Source: Physcomitrium patens
Taxonomy: Eukaryota; Streptophyta; Bryopsida; Funariales; Funariaceae
Direction: 5' to 3'
Length of the DNA: 64,000 nucleotides
Assembly: GCF_000002425.4 (NCBI RefSeq)
Contig: NC_037256.1
Span: 12,185,556-12,249,555, forward strand
Shown here: positions 10,820 to 25,021 of the stretch, piece after piece
Layout of the letters: every line of letters starts with the position of its first letter
Numbering within the stretch: position 1 is the stretch's first letter
Position numbers and translations under genes: made by a program
The notes under the pieces: model-generated
What the model saw: the letters and a program-made list of their open reading frames with translations, nothing else
Databases searched by the model: none
Told to the model about the DNA's origin: nothing

Positions 10820-13800
10820 TCAAGAAATGGAATTTTTCAAATCCTTTGTGAACTTTTCAAGTTCAGCCAGGCCCTCTTTAGGACTTGCAGCCTCTCCTAG
10901 AATCTTAACCATAGCACTGCCTATAATCACACCATCGGCTCCCCACTCTACCACCTGCAGTATTCGTGTGGCATTGGATGCGAACATTAGTCGAAGGAAG
11001 CAGAAAACAAGTACAATTGACATCTGGAAACGGATGCAAGAGATCAAGTGTTGTTTGAATGTTCAACAGCTCCAAGGGTTACCCATTTTCCCAAACAGGG
11101 ACAGTTGGTTATGCAAGATGACGACAGCCAACATATACTCAAAGCAAGCACGAAGAACTTCTAACGATACTACAAATTCATACCTGTACAGCATGTTCAG
11201 GCTTGGAAATTCCAAAACCAACGGCTACTGGTTTGTCGGTGACCTGCTCACGAGTCAAAGAAATTAGCATTCAAGGCAAGCAGATTGCTTCAAACCTTCT
11301 AAGCCAACCATCATAGTCACCTCCAAGAACAACAAAAACTCTTCATTAAAAAAAATTAATCCACATAGAATGGAGACGATGAAAAGCAAAGACCCTGACA
11401 ATAACATTTATGAATTAGTATAATACATTTTCAATGAGATACAGTTTAGTCTAAGAAATGAATGACAAAATCAATCCAATAAAAAGATGAAGCAGTAAGT
11501 CACCTCCTTCAACTCTTTCAAGAGAGTTTCCACACGGCTCTGAACTGAAGTACGTGCTCCTGTAACTCCAGTAAGACTTACCTGCAAATAATTGTACGAG
11601 CTTCTTTAATACTCAACAGCTGTTTCACCGACAATTTTACATATGACTTTCCAAATGTAGAGACATATTTACACTTTCCTAGCCAATACCGCTTTTTTAT
11701 ATTTATTTTTCAGTGACAGAAGTCCCATGGTCTATACTAGAGGGATATCCTTTGTTTCTATCAAATTGCTGAAGTTGAATGATTTATGATAAAACTCATC
11801 ATTCCACGGGAAGAGATATGCTCAGACTACAACTAAAGTAAGAGAGAATAACTTGAGCAGAATGTGACAGTAATGAAGCCAAGAAATAAATTTTACACTC
11901 ACCAAATAGACGAAGCCTTGCGAGGCCTTGGCAATTATTTTCATGCGAGATTTGGGTGTAGTAGGAGTTGTCAACAAGATCTACAGGCATAAGTGTGATA
12001 TAGTTACCAAAGCTTTTGGTATTCGGTCATGATTTTACCCTCTGGTGTTCAAGAAAGAAAGAAGAAAGAAGAATCTTAAATTTAGGACAGAAATGTTCCA
12101 ATGCACAAAAACAACTACCGACAATAACATTCGTCAGTTGTTAGGATGTACTACGTTCAATTGCATGTTGTACACACCAATTCAAGGCCGTTTGCCACGG
12201 ATCGCTCCCGGAGTTTGTCCGTCTCTTCAAGAGGAATATCTGGTACAACTAAGCCTGCATAGATAGCGTATGAAGTGAAAAAGTTCAGTGTGTAGATAGT
12301 CACCAGATTCGTGGACCTTACACGTAGTCGACTGTACGCATATCCGCATGGTTATGAACGTAATACTCTAAACTTAAACAGAGTACATGCATCATGTATA
12401 AGTTCTGTATCGAATCACATTCTATCGTGTCGAAAGATCATGTGGTTTTGATCATAATGACAATTCAAACTTGGTAAGGGCATGCTACCAGAGCCTCCAG
12501 CCTCTTTGACAGCCTTCAGGAAAGGTTCCATGCCCCGCTTCAGAATAGGATTGTAGTATGTGAAAAGCACAACTGGAGCTTTCAAGCTTGGTGAGATCTG
12601 CAAGACAACGCCCTTTGAATACTAAACTCCCAAAGATACACAACAAATTCAAGAGCGAAATTACAGAGTATATGTTTGCATCGTCAGCACCTATCAAGAT
12701 GACAGAAGCACACACGATACAGACGTGGCTTTAGAGCATTAATTAGCGCACACAAGCATAGTGAAGCGAAAATGGTATACTCTCAGATACTGGTGAGTAA
12801 AATTCACCTCCTTCAACATCGACAAAACCTTATCGAGAGTTGTGCCCTTCGAAAGCGACCTAGTTGCGGCAGCCTATCATAAACAACCATCAATTCCAGT
12901 GAGTTGGTTACCTGTGACATCATCTCAATTTCTATGTCCTGTATGTTTCCTTTATTAACAGAAAAATAACAGACGAGAGTTTTGAAGTCAGTTCAAATTC
13001 ATAATGGCAAAAAAAATAGAAGTGATATTGTTGTATCTTAAAACCAGGGAAATTACCACAAGAATTAAATATTACACATCCTCACGCAACATTATCGACA
13101 TGATGAAACCATATTAAATAACATAAAGGCTACTGTAATCCTTGCGATGGTGGGATATTGAGAACAATGAATGAAGTCTACACATGCCTGAATGACAGGG
13201 CCATCAGCAAGAGGATCTGAGTAGGGAACTCCAAGCTCTATGATGTCTGCTCCACAGTCATCCAGTAGACGTAATGCCTGAGCCGTTGTATCCAAGTCAG
13301 GGTCGCCGGCAGTTAAGTATGGAATGAAGGCCACCTGATATACCCACCATCAAGTCATTAGCACAGTCCGCATAGCGTTATCTATTTGAATTCCAATTGC
13401 GGCTGTCGTTCACCAATGGATTATCGTGAAATTCAGAGTGCAGCCTAGTTTGGCAATGATTCCTAAAACTTAGCGCTTAAAGAAGTCCCATCATGTACAA
13501 TCCGAAAACTGCGAGAAGCTTTAATGCTCGTGTCCAAGTTGGATGAGAACACACAAAGTAAAGATTCAACTGTCACGCCTACTTCAGTTTAAGTACCACG
13601 CTGATACCACATTAAATTTCCACCCCATATAATCATTTCCAGCTAACCAAAACAAAAAAAGTTTGTATTCGACCAAGGGCAGTCACTAAGGTATTCCGCA
13701 TTCTTCTTCCACTTAACACTCCATCCCAATGTTAAGGAGTTGCAAAGTAGTGTCAATCATTGTAAGGGACTGATGGCCGCTGAAACCACGTGTAAGGATG

Positions 13801-14424
13801 CAATTCATCCACAAGACTGGACACAAGTTCGTTGTCCTAATTCAACAGGTGTGACAAGCTTTTTGAGCAAACAATTAATCAAAGCTGAATCTTCACTGCA
13901 ATTCTACTGAGCTCTTTGTTGCAGCGAGGGGACTTCTAAACCTTGGTTGACTAATACAGAACAAGCTACTTACTACCAAAGTGATCATTCGAACTTTTCT
14001 CTTTCAAGCACAATTTGTAGCAAATATCTTTCTCACGACGTTCAATTCATTTCCTGTGCTTTGCCTGTCCAATTACAACATCAGGATTTAGGGGACAGGC
14101 GTCAATTGCGCAACTCGAGAAGAAATATACCTTTCCTAGCTGCTTAAGTGTAGAAAATGTGTCAGCAATTCTAGTCATGCTCTGAGTGTTTGAGGCGTGA
14201 GCGGCAGTAGCTCGGGGCATCACAGGTCGCTGCTTAGATGCACTTGAACAACGAGCACCCTCACAGGAGGAAACGCAGAATTGCGAAGGAAAGTGGTTCA
14301 GCGACACCAGGGATGGTAAGCACGTGGTACGCGCGGCGAATTGAGACGCCACTGCATCCTGCAGCCGCGCTTTCCCAGACGAGCCGACGGTTGCTACTCC
14401 GATAGGTCCCCTAACAAGCGCCAT
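10820..14424 (-). CDS. TSA1: Tryptophan synthase alpha subunit, plastid-targeted, nine exons
   Basis: Cleaves indole-3-glycerol phosphate to indole and glyceraldehyde 3-phosphate, the penultimate tryptophan step; indole is channelled to the beta subunit in the plastid. Coding exons in order are 14131-14424, 13188-13334, 12808-12873, 12489-12597, 12178-12254, 11903-11980, 11504-11581, 11184-11243 and 10820-10954. All junctions keep frame and give 347 residues. The first about 80 residues are rich in Ala/Ser/Arg and poor in acidic residues, like a transit peptide. The core begins [23 protein letters not shown]. The two catalytic acids of TrpA are present: Glu in [10 protein letters not shown] and Asp in PLADGPVIQ. 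Phosphate-loop and C-terminal motifs VGFGISKPE and [13 protein letters not shown] are intact. Seven introns are GT-AG; the one after exon 2 begins GC (CAG|GCATGT). Exon 7 starts with GTAAGT directly after CAG. A dispensable alternative is a BX1/IGL-type indole lyase, but those motifs alone cannot separate the two; the single plastid-type copy favours TSA. Confidence 0.96.
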
Positions 14425-15030
14425 AGCTATTGCAGAAAAATGCGCGTCTGCAGCAAAACAAACATAAATTCATTAATACTCCACATTTCACAGAAACAAA
14501 ATGGAAAGCAAGAAATCACAAGGAAATGTTCGTTGCCGCTAAGAAGTCCCAAACAAAGCTTGAAGACTTGTGGTCACGCACATTACTGTTAAAACGTCGC
14601 AAATTAACGCAAAATACCAATTCCGGCCTCACAAAGCATACATATCCCACTGATGCCACTTCAAAACCACACAAATGCTCACACAGAGCCCTAAACCCCA
14701 ACCGTGGCCCAGAGACAGCGTACTTAAGTCGCACCTCGCGATCCAATTCCAAAATGGTAACCAAGACAAAATTTAAAAGTAGGAAAATGATGTAGCACGA
14801 ATAATGAAGTGCAAAAAATGTTTATAAAACGCAAGGAAAACACAATGCGAACGTAAAATGACCTGTTCCGGGAGCGTGAAATAGGCACTGGCAGCAGCGG
14901 ATACCGCCGAAACCAAATTCTACTGCGAAATGCTTCCGGGTGTTCTCGGTGGCTTATGACGGAGGGAAACGACGAGAATGTGCATTTCGTCAACGAGGAT
15001 GTGGAATGTGACGACGTCGTTCGTAATACT
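14425..15030 (-). promoter_or_regulatory. Probable 5' leader with one intron, and proximal promoter, of the tryptophan synthase gene
   Basis: A leader intron at 14448-14862 is inferred from an acceptor TTTGCTGCAG (minus strand) and a donor ACAG|GTCATT. A non-coding exon would then continue upward from 14863. The 10-bp palindrome ACGACGTCGT at about 15012-15021, with its ACGT core, is a plausible bZIP site close to the expected promoter. No transcription start can be fixed. Confidence 0.45.
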
Positions 15031-15039
15031 CGTTCGTCC

Positions 15040-15860
15040 TCTCAGAACCGACGAGACCGCGGGGTTTATCATATCTACGTAGGTTTTAATAATTCTCGTT
15101 GATACCGTCCTACGTCTTCGTTCGGGTTTAGATTTCTGACGAATTACTTTAAGTTGGTTTCTTGATTAACTGAAGTATTTTTTTGGTTATAATCAGAATA
15201 AGGTAAAAAAAATTATGAACATAAATCAACTTTTCAAATATCTGATTTGTGATATATTTGTTTAAGATCATCTTGATTGCCAAATGGGATTGGTTTGTTA
15301 CTATTTCAAAAAAATTCTAAATATTTGAAATAGATTTATTTTACTTTGCTATCATATTTTAGTTTGATGAATTTTAAATATGATTTTTCTATTTTTATAT
15401 AAAATGCGCTTTGGTACATTGTCCCTACATTTTATTTTTGGTATTTTTTTTAATCTCCTACCTTTTTTTAACAATGTGTTGTCTCAAAAATATGCAAGAA
15501 TATATTGGCATATGCGCAAGAATAAGACTACTTTGAAAATATATATACTTTTTTTAGCGTCTTTATTTTTATTTTTATTCTTTTTGAATATTTTAACCTT
15601 TTTTTAATATTTTATTTCAGTTATTTTTTAATCTTCTACTTTTTTTACGCAATATGTTATCTCAAAGTTAACAAGAATATATTGACATATACACAAGAAT
15701 GAGAGTATTTTTTTTATTTACCATCTTTATTTTTATTTTTATTTTTATTTTATTTTTTTAATCATTTTATTTTCTTCAAATATATTTTGTTGCACAACAA
15801 GCAAGATATGGCTTTTTCAAAAGTGTTTAATAATGCTTGTTGTTTATGCATTGTCTTTAT

Positions 15861-15895
<35 letters not shown>

Positions 15896-16492
15896 TTGGC
15901 ATACGAACAAGAATAAGAATACATTGAAAAAAAATGTACTTTTATACGTTGTCCTTACATTTTATTTCTGTTATTTATTAAGCTTCTACCTTTTCTTATA
16001 CAATACATTATCTCAAATTAAGAAAGAATATTTTAACATGCGCATAAGAAAAAGACTATATTGAAAAAATGTCCTTTTTGTTTAGCATCTTTGTCTTTTA
16101 TTTTTTTCTTTTTAATCTTTTACTTTTTTCAACAAAATTTTTCCCTAAAGTAAATAAATTTTAATACAAAGTATACAAAGAAGCTTTATTTGATGATTAA
16201 AACTTAAGGCTTGGCTTTTTTCAAAGTGTCTCGTATTGCTTGTTGTTTTTATATTATCTTTATTAAAGATGAAGAAGTAGCAATTGGTCATAAGCATAAG
16301 AAAATAATCCATATCAATTTTTTTGACTCTTTTAGAATTTAAAATCTAAAATTCCTATTTTTAATGCAACACTCAAAAAAATATGCAAAATATTAACAAT
16401 TGACATCTAGTAAAGATAATGAATCCTTCTTTTGCATTATCAGGACTTTGTTTGTTAACAACTTAGACTTTCATTTTGTCAAAGATAAGTCT

Positions 16493-16531
<39 letters not shown>

Positions 16532-18545
16532 CCAAATTTTGAAGTCAATATTAAAAATTTATATTTTATTCTAATAATATTAGAATTATTGTGCATAAAC
16601 ATGCTTTAAATATCTTCTAATCATAGGTTAATAATAAAGACAATAATTTTTTTAGTTATAAGGTCACAATAAAGATATTTTTTAATTTTTCATGATACTT
16701 GAAGTACCTCTTATGCATTACTACATTTTAAGTAGCAACCTATTTGATTTAGATTGCATTGGATCATTATGGCCCTAGTTATTAAGAGGTATCAACCACA
16801 CAATTGTCTCAAATCATGTAAGGATTCCCTATGCAATTTCTTTGCAAATTCTATTAGATTTTATTTTGAAGGTTTGGGTAATTTGTATAGTGTTAGACAA
16901 TTGAACACATTATGATATATTTTATCTTAATGTGCATTACCAATACTATTATAATAAAGCAATGGAAAACTTTTATTTTCTTGTTATTCCTCTACTTGCT
17001 TAATATATTGGAAAAATTATATTTGATACATTGGTTGCATTTATAGATGCAATTTTTCCTATGCAAAAACATTAAAAAATCATTGTATTGATTGACCTTA
17101 ATTAAAACATAACTATATTAGTAGTATTGCTATCCAAATTGAATATGTTATTTTGCTTTGAACCATTAAAATTGGTGCAATATACACTAGCAAGATTTGG
17201 TTTTATGACACATTTTAACCAATGCTTTAGAGAAGTAGTTTTTGAACAATATGACTATTTTAATTCGATATCTCCAATGGCAACAAATTCTTGTCTTTTA
17301 AATAACAAATACATACATAAAGGTGGCTAGTATTCAATGGTTATTCATGGAAATAATTAAAAAATGGTTTAAGCTTCATGAAGTTATAATGTAGGAGAAT
17401 TTGGAAATAAAACAATTTGCATGTGATTTATTGCTAATATGGTGGATCTTTTTATCTATAATTGAAGCAATCTTCAAATAACCAATTATTTTTCTTACTA
17501 CTTTGTATTGATTGAAAATATTGTTATCACAACAATACAAGCAATTAAAACTTTTGATTGCAATGTATTGTCAATAGCCAAAATATATGGGCCAATAGAG
17601 CTATATGAACTTATATTGCTATTCTTAAATAACTTTATTGTTAAAAATATGAATGCACTTTCCAAATTATATATAAAAAATAGATTAGACAAACTTAGTA
17701 TTTCGATGTGTCAAATACTTGATACTTTAATCATAGAAAAAATAAAAATATTATTGATAATTACTACATTGATATTTATTTAACTAATATAAGATATATT
17801 TAAGATTTTTGATGAATAAGACTCAATAAATTTTCTTAGAAACAAAATATCTCAGGTTATTCTAATAGAGTTTGTTAAGTTAAGCATGCGCTAATTTTTC
17901 AATATCTACAAGTCACTATTATATTAACTTCAAATTTTTTGCACCAAAGTTGATTTCAAATTACTCCACTAAACTTATTTTTTATGTTTATAATATTTTT
18001 TCTTCAATAAATCTATAATTTTCATTATTGATGTAAATTTAAACATAAAAACTTTGAATTTCAAATAAGCTTAGGTAATAACTAACCACCAATTTATTTA
18101 TTTATTTTAGTTTTGTAGTAGACTTACTTCTGTCTTTTAAAATACTATAACAATTATTTTTATTTTATTTTATTTTGGAATTTACAAAAAGATTTATTAT
18201 AAACTATCCTAAAAAAATTCTTGTTGAAAGACATTATGTATGCAAAAAAATTGAATCATTGTAAAAGCTTCTTATAATTTGAATACAAAGCAACTACTTT
18301 TATTATAAAAATTCTCAACATAAACTAATTTCAAAATCTTTGAGAATTTTTAAAACTAAAGAGATATATTCATGATTTATTATCTATATTATTAGATAAT
18401 ATATATTTTTATTTTTATATTATACTTTCATAAACATAATATATGCATCTTTTTTTATTATTAATATTAAAAAAATTAAAAAATTATTATTTTGAAAAAA
18501 CTTGAACAAAAATTATTCTCTCTCTTGCACACATACACATGCATA

Positions 18546-18585
<40 letters not shown>

Positions 18586-19960
18586 TATTTAAAATTATAA
18601 ATATTCTATATAAGTTTTGAAAAGTTTAAAGTCTTTGTATAATGTGAATTATTGATTATGTATTTTAGATTTCTTAATATATATAATTTCTATTGTATAT
18701 TATTTAGAATAAAATTTACAAAGTATATAATTGCAATTAACAACTATATCAAGGTTGTTGAAAGATCATTGAGAAATAAATGATGTTTAAGTTTAGAAAT
18801 TACAATACTTCTTGTTGATTGTGTCAATGAACAAGTTATAGTTTCTACATGTTTTGTAAATTTATACTTAAATCTTTTATTTTTAAAAGCATATATTTAC
18901 CTATTGCTATTTGATCAAATTCAGCACGTGATTTAAATAAAAGAAAAAAGAATAAAACATCATGTTTTGTTAGTCGTTGGTCATACTATTGATATATATC
19001 TTATAATAGAATTTTTTTACTATCTTATTTATTATGCATGAATCACTATTTATGTTAAAATCCAAAACATATTCATATCAAAGGTATACAAAATACTAAA
19101 CCATCTGCACAATATGACCAACTAAAAGAAACTATAGAAATTTATTCAGAAACATTTATAAAATACTGATTTGTTTTGCAGATATCAAACTGGGATGAAT
19201 GTTGAAGGTTGTCATTAACACAAATCATAAAACTCTGTCATGAACTGATTAGCATCCCATTAGATTATATTTTTAAAAGTATTAAAAATTAAAACTTACA
19301 TATAACTAACTAAAACTGTGCAATTTAAAGGCAACCTATCTCTCAGTTTATTGTAGAAGCTGTCTCAGTATGTTATCATTCATTTACATTTATGCTGTTT
19401 TTCATAGCACACAATTATATCTGCCTAAAATTGACCCTTGATTGTGTGAGGAGACCAGAAAATCAGGAAATTTGTTGCACCAAGTGCACTACCATGGCTG
19501 TAAAACATCTGTTACTGGAACAGAACAGAACATGTCTTAAGTTAGATGTAATACATGTTTTGTTATATTCAAAAAAAAAAAAAAAAAAAAATCCAATTAT
19601 TTAAGTTCATAAAAAGAATCTAAAAAGGATGTAAAAATTTGTGTGGACTACATTTTTCAAAGTAAACACACATACATTATTCAAAAGAATATGAGAAATA
19701 AAAAAATTTGAAAATTGAAAATGTAAAACAATACATTTGAAATTGTCTCAACTATATATATAAATTTTTTTTGCAAGGATTATCCAAATAGATTTGATAT
19801 TTAAAAAGGTACATGAGTGTCTTGTTTCCAACTACAATCTTTATTGATCAACATCTATCATACCATAAGTAATTTAAAAAAAAAAATCTATATTCTTAAT
19901 ATAGGATTTAAATATAATTTAGTAGTGGGATTGTGGGCCATAAATTGAAATGATGTTTAT
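15040..19960. other. Long AT-rich tract without recognisable genes
   Basis: Very AT-rich, with homopolymers at about 15861-15893 (A), 16493-16524 (T) and 19570-19590 (A), a (TA)n run at 18549-18582, and the degenerate tandem repeat described separately. Open frames are low-complexity. Some stretches (about 17.1-17.8 kb) hold longer frames with no family I recognise. Confidence 0.7.
15416..16140 (+). repeat. Degenerate tandem repeat, about three units of roughly 150-240 bases
   Basis: The same order of landmarks recurs starting near 15416, 15607 and 15950: a TTTTATTT block, then AATCTTCTACCTTTTTT, then an AT-rich ...TTATCTCAAA, then AAGAATATATTGACATATG, then AAGAATAAGACTA, then TTTAGCGTCTTTATTTTTA. 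The units have diverged by substitutions and homopolymer changes, and an A-tract of about 33 bases interrupts them. No coding content is visible. It may be an old satellite fragment or tandem copies of an element end. Confidence 0.65.
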
Positions 19961-20381
19961 TGAAGAACAAGCATTATAAAGTCACTATACTTGACATTAG
20001 TAAGGTTGTACACAAAGAGAGTATGGAATAAGATGTCTCTCACTTCCAATACCCAATACTTATATGTGGTCATTGTTGTCTAAGAAGACAACTTCCACTC
20101 TTTGACTTTTACACACATGGTCCTAAAATCCTTTGGCATCTTACTAACTACGAAGGTATCGTATGCCAAACACTAATTACTCTTATCTAGTCTTTGAATA
20201 TTCTTTAGTTCATATATTATCTTCTTGACTTTGACTCTTGGTTCTTGACCTCATCTTATATCCATAGGATGCCCCTTTTAACCACCAAGAGTCAATTCTT
20301 TGACCATTAGCAACTTATCTAAGATAATATCTTCTACAAGGTAAATTATTTTACTTTTATTTTTACTTATTTACTTTAACA
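19961..20381 (-). repeat. 3' LTR of the Ty1/copia element (left copy)
   Basis: Homologous along its full length to 33182-33646, in the same orientation. It begins TGAAGAACAAG and ends TTTAACA. It is about 44 bases shorter than its partner, which has an extra local duplication. Confidence 0.85.
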
Positions 20382-21328
20382 CTTTCACTTTGCTATTGGT
20401 CAAAAAGCTTTTAATTCTAATGCCTTTCTCAATATGTAATGTCTAACCTTTATTAATGTATTTGTCAACAAATCAACAAGCATGTCTTCTATTGCACAAT
20501 ATTTCATATTATTCACTTTCATTTCAATCTTCTCTCTTATGAAGTGATATTGAATGTCAATGTGCTTTATCCTTCAATGATGCTTTGGATTTTTTGTAAA
20601 TATAATAAATCCTTGATTATCACACTCCATTAGAGTTGCTTTCATTTGTAATATTCAAATATCCTCCAAAACTTATGTTAGCCATATTGCCTCTATTGCA
20701 CCATGGCTTGTTGCCATATACTCTATCTCTATTGTTGAACTTACAATTATTGGTTGTCTCTTACAATTCAACAATATAGCTCTCACTCCAATAAAAAAAG
20801 ACATATTTCATTGTTGATCTTCTATCGTTTGCATCTCCAGCCTAATCTGCATCATAATAACTATGCAAACTAATGTTATGACCTTTAAGAAACCATTTAA
20901 AATATAAAGTACCTTTTGATTACCTCATAATTTATTTTATGGTTTTCCAATAGATTGATTCATCCTTTGACATGTATTTCCTCACAATACTCACAACATA
21001 TGCAAGATCCACCTTTGTGCCAACCATTGCATACATAAGTAAATCCATTACTACTTTGTATGAAATATCTTATATTTCACCTTCAACTTCAGTAAATTCT
21101 TCATTTGTGAGCTTCATTAACTTCAAATTGGCCTCCAAAGTTGTTTTAATAGGCTTACATTCTTCCATTTTGAATTGTTTCAATATTTCTTCAATATACT
21201 TGCTATGATTCATTGTAATGGTCTTCTTTGCACTATCTCTCACAAACTCCATTCCTAAACAATAGTGAAGCTTCCTTAAATCACTCATTTCATACTCCTT
21301 TTCTAACTTTGCTTTCAACCAATTATCA

Positions 21329-21873
21329 TGGATATATACATTTACTTCAATAATTACTTGTAAGATTAAATAGAAGTAGATAAATATAGATTAATTTTAT
21401 AAAATCTTTTAGTCTAGCTTCCTAGAAGCTTCATAGATGCGATTTTGACTTTAGATGTGTTTGTAGATCAGAAACTTGGCTAACAAGTTAATCACATGTT
21501 GGTAGCTTGTAAAATAAGTTAATTCCACATGATAGCTTGTGAAATAAGCTAACTATGTGGCACATATATAGATAACTTGCCTTGCAAGTTAATACATGTG
21601 GCTAGCAATGTCAACATGTTTTGGAGGTCCTATAGCACATTGCCATGTAGCTCCTAGTTAAGAATATATATGGAGGCAAGAGTGAAGTCTTCTTTACTCT
21701 TGTCAATGTTGTTTTAGTCTTTAGTCTTATTTTAAGACTTTCTAGTCTTCTTATTTTTGGAAATAGCCATTCTAATTAATATTACATTACTTTTTGAGTG
21801 ACTTTTTAGTTCTCTTTAGTGATACAAGAGTGTATTGAGGATTTTCTTTTTTTGAAATTTATATCCTTGATAG
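21329..21873 (+). repeat. 5' LTR of the nested Ty3/gypsy chromovirus
   Basis: Aligns end to end with 29093-29635. It contains a TATATATGGAGG-like promoter region before the pyrimidine-rich end. The outer edges are accurate to a few bases only. Confidence 0.82.
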
Positions 21874-24800
21874 TTTAACAAGAGTGCTAACATACTATTT
21901 TTGTCTTATTTTAGAAGTGAGTGGATCATCCCACTTCTATTGTTGTATTTTGAAGATTATAAAATATCCACTTTTTAAACAAAAAAATCTTATTTTTTTA
22001 ACTCTAATCTTTTCTTAAAGAGAATAAATTATCCTTTTTGTAAAATTTTTTATTAGAGGTTATAGATTACCTTCCTATAATTTAACTTTTTGGATTTGTT
22101 TGAGTTGCCTATAGAAGAAAAGATTATGGATGTTACATCTAATGGAAGTGAGAATAGATTTGTAACTATTGCAGATCTTCATGAGCTTTTCAACACTTTT
22201 AGAGTAGAAATCTCATGTATTTCTAATGTAAATCATGAAGGTACTATGCCTACACCTATGGAAGAAGTTTAGAGTTTGCTGGAAGAAATTGTACAATTGA
22301 AAGAAGCAAGTAGATCAACCTCACAACAAAATCTAGAGAGTTTTGCTTCTACAAGTATGATGGGGACAAAGATTAGTATGCTTGAGAAGTTTGATGGAAC
22401 AAGATCAAAATTTAGAGGATTTTTACAATAAATCAAGTTCTATCTAAGGTTGCACCCTTTTCAATATGCTGATGGATATACTCAAGTTTGATTTATAAGC
22501 GCACTTCTATGAGGAAGTGTTCTTCCTTAGTTTGTACCTTTAATGAAAAAAGATTCATGACTCCTTTATGATTTGAATTCATTCCTAGAAGTGTTTATGG
22601 CAACATTTGAATAAAGTGATCAAGAATGAATAGTAGAGATCAAACTTTTATCTTTATGAGAAGGATCACAATTAGCCACCGTATAAACTACTCAATTCTA
22701 AAACCTTGCTTGTGATGTAGACTAGAATGATAAAGCACTCATCAAGCAATTTCAATAAAGATTAAAAGATAGTGTGAAAGATTTATTATTTATAAAAATA
22801 GAATCTTTTGAATAATTTATTGCTCAAGCTATTATATGCGATAATTGATTATTTCAAAGGCATTAAAAACATAGACTTGGCTGGAGAGGAACAAATCAAG
22901 TAATGGCAACAACTTCCAAGTTTTTTGAAAAGTAAATTGATATGATATGTGTTAAAAAAATTATTAATGTAATAAAGATATTTTTTGATTTTTGACAAAA
23001 TCTTCATCAAAGCCAAAACTAATGCAAATTGATACAATACATTTTAAAACTTTCATAAAGCAGGAAAAGACTCAACTTGCTAAGAGGGTTTGTGTTTATA
23101 CTATAGAAAAGCTAAGCACACTGCTCAACATTGTGTAAAGAAGCAACTCAATTATAAAATGAAGAGCACAATTACCAATGAAGATAATGTGTCAAAAAAT
23201 AAGTTTCTCTAACTACAATAGGGATCGTGTGGCTAGAATCATGTGCAATACCTAGTAGAGGTCATATTCTCTCCTCAGACCCCTCACCTTGTTTTACAAT
23301 AGATGTGCATTTAAGACCTAAAAATTATAAAGTCTTTGTCTAATTAGATTCAAGAGCCTCAATCTGTTTTATAGATGAAGATTTTGTCAAAAATCAAAAA
23401 ATACCTTTAGTCAAAAAAACTAAATCCATAAATGTAGAAGTTATAGATGGTTGTTTGTTGTCTTTTAGAAATATTAGCCATAAGACTATTCTTTTAGATA
23501 TAACAATTAAAGATCATAAAAGTGTAGTAGTATTTAATGTAATAAGATCTCCCTCCAATCCAGTTATTTTAGGATTATCATGGCTAAAAGAATATAATCC
23601 TCAAATAGATTCGATTTCTCGTAACCTTAACTTTTCTAGTAGTATAATCTAAGATTGAGTTAGCAAAGTAGAAGTTCAAAAGTCTAATACTTCCAAATCT
23701 TTACTGATAGGTACAAGAGCTTTCATACATACTACAAAAGAAGGATCATCTTTTGATATATATACTATGCCCATTTTTAATGGTGAAAAAATGTCAAGTG
23801 GTATTCCTAGCCAATATGAAGAATTTTAAGATGTTTTTGAAAAGAAGAATGCAAATATTCTTTCAAAGCATCGACCTTACGATTGTTCAATTGATTTACA
23901 AGAAAGAACTCAACCACCATTTGGACCAATCTATAGCTTATTACAGAATGAGTTGGCTGCATTAAAAGAATATATTGATGAAAACTTGGCAAAGAACTTC
24001 ATATGCTATTCTAAATTCTCAACAAGAGCTCCTATCTTATTTGTTAAGAAGAAAGACGGATTTATACAAATATGTATAGATTATCAAAAACTCAATAAGA
24101 TTACCATCAAGAATTGATATCCTTTGCCTCTGATTTCAAGACTTCTTGACTAACTCAATTAAGAAAAGATCTATACCAAAATAGATCTACAAGGAGCATA
24201 CAACTTAATTTATATCAAAGAAGGAGATGAATGGAAGACTACTTTTTAAACTAGGTATGGACATTTTGAATATAATGTCATACTTTTTGGACTCACGAAT
24301 GCACTGACTGCTTTTTAACATCTTATGAATGATGTTTTTTTGTGAGTTTCTAAATGATTTTATCATTTGTTATTTAGTTGACATTCTAATCTACTCTAAA
24401 AACACAAAAAAATATGAACTTCATATTTGTTGTGTATTACAGCAACTTAGAGATGCAGGATTATATGCCAAGTTGGAAAAGTGTGTATTCCACACTACTC
24501 AAGTTGTCTTTTTGAATACATTATTTCCAACAAAGGCCTTATGGTGGATCCCAAGAAGGTCTAATCTATCATAGATTAGAAGATTTTAAGAACAGTACAA
24601 GATATGCAATGCTTTTTAGGCTTTGCTAATTACTATCATATCTTCATTAAGAACTTTTTTCAAGTTGCAGCTCCACTTATACATTTTACTTGTAAAGACA
24701 AACTTAAGTGGAATAAAGAAGTAGAAGCATCATTTCATACTTTAAAGAAGGAATTTACTTCTGCATCAATCTTATATCATGTCGACTTTTCTAAGTTATT

Positions 24801-25021
24801 TTTTATAGAAACAGATGTATTAAACATTCCTATGGGTGTCGTGTTGTTACAAATGGGAACAAATGATAAACTCAATTCAATAGCTTTTCATTCCAGAAAA
24901 TTTTAGGCAGCCAAAATTAATTATGAGATCCATGACAAAGAGCTCCTTGTAATCATGGATTCATTTCAAGAATATCATTATTATCTAAAAGGTGCTTCAA
25001 GTCTACTTATCATATATACGA

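Noticed and set aside
10572-11267. Plus-strand frames beside and across the last exons of tryptophan synthase
   Set aside because: One lies in the 3' flank with no family match. The other is antisense to well-supported coding exons.
14430-14993. Frames of 82-121 codons upstream of the tryptophan synthase start
   Set aside because: They lie in the inferred leader intron and promoter, overlap on both strands, and show no family resemblance.
17127-17783. A decayed pentatricopeptide or transposon protein in the frames at 17.1-17.8 kb
   Set aside because: I could not match any motif reliably; the sequence is AT-rich and repetitive in residue use.
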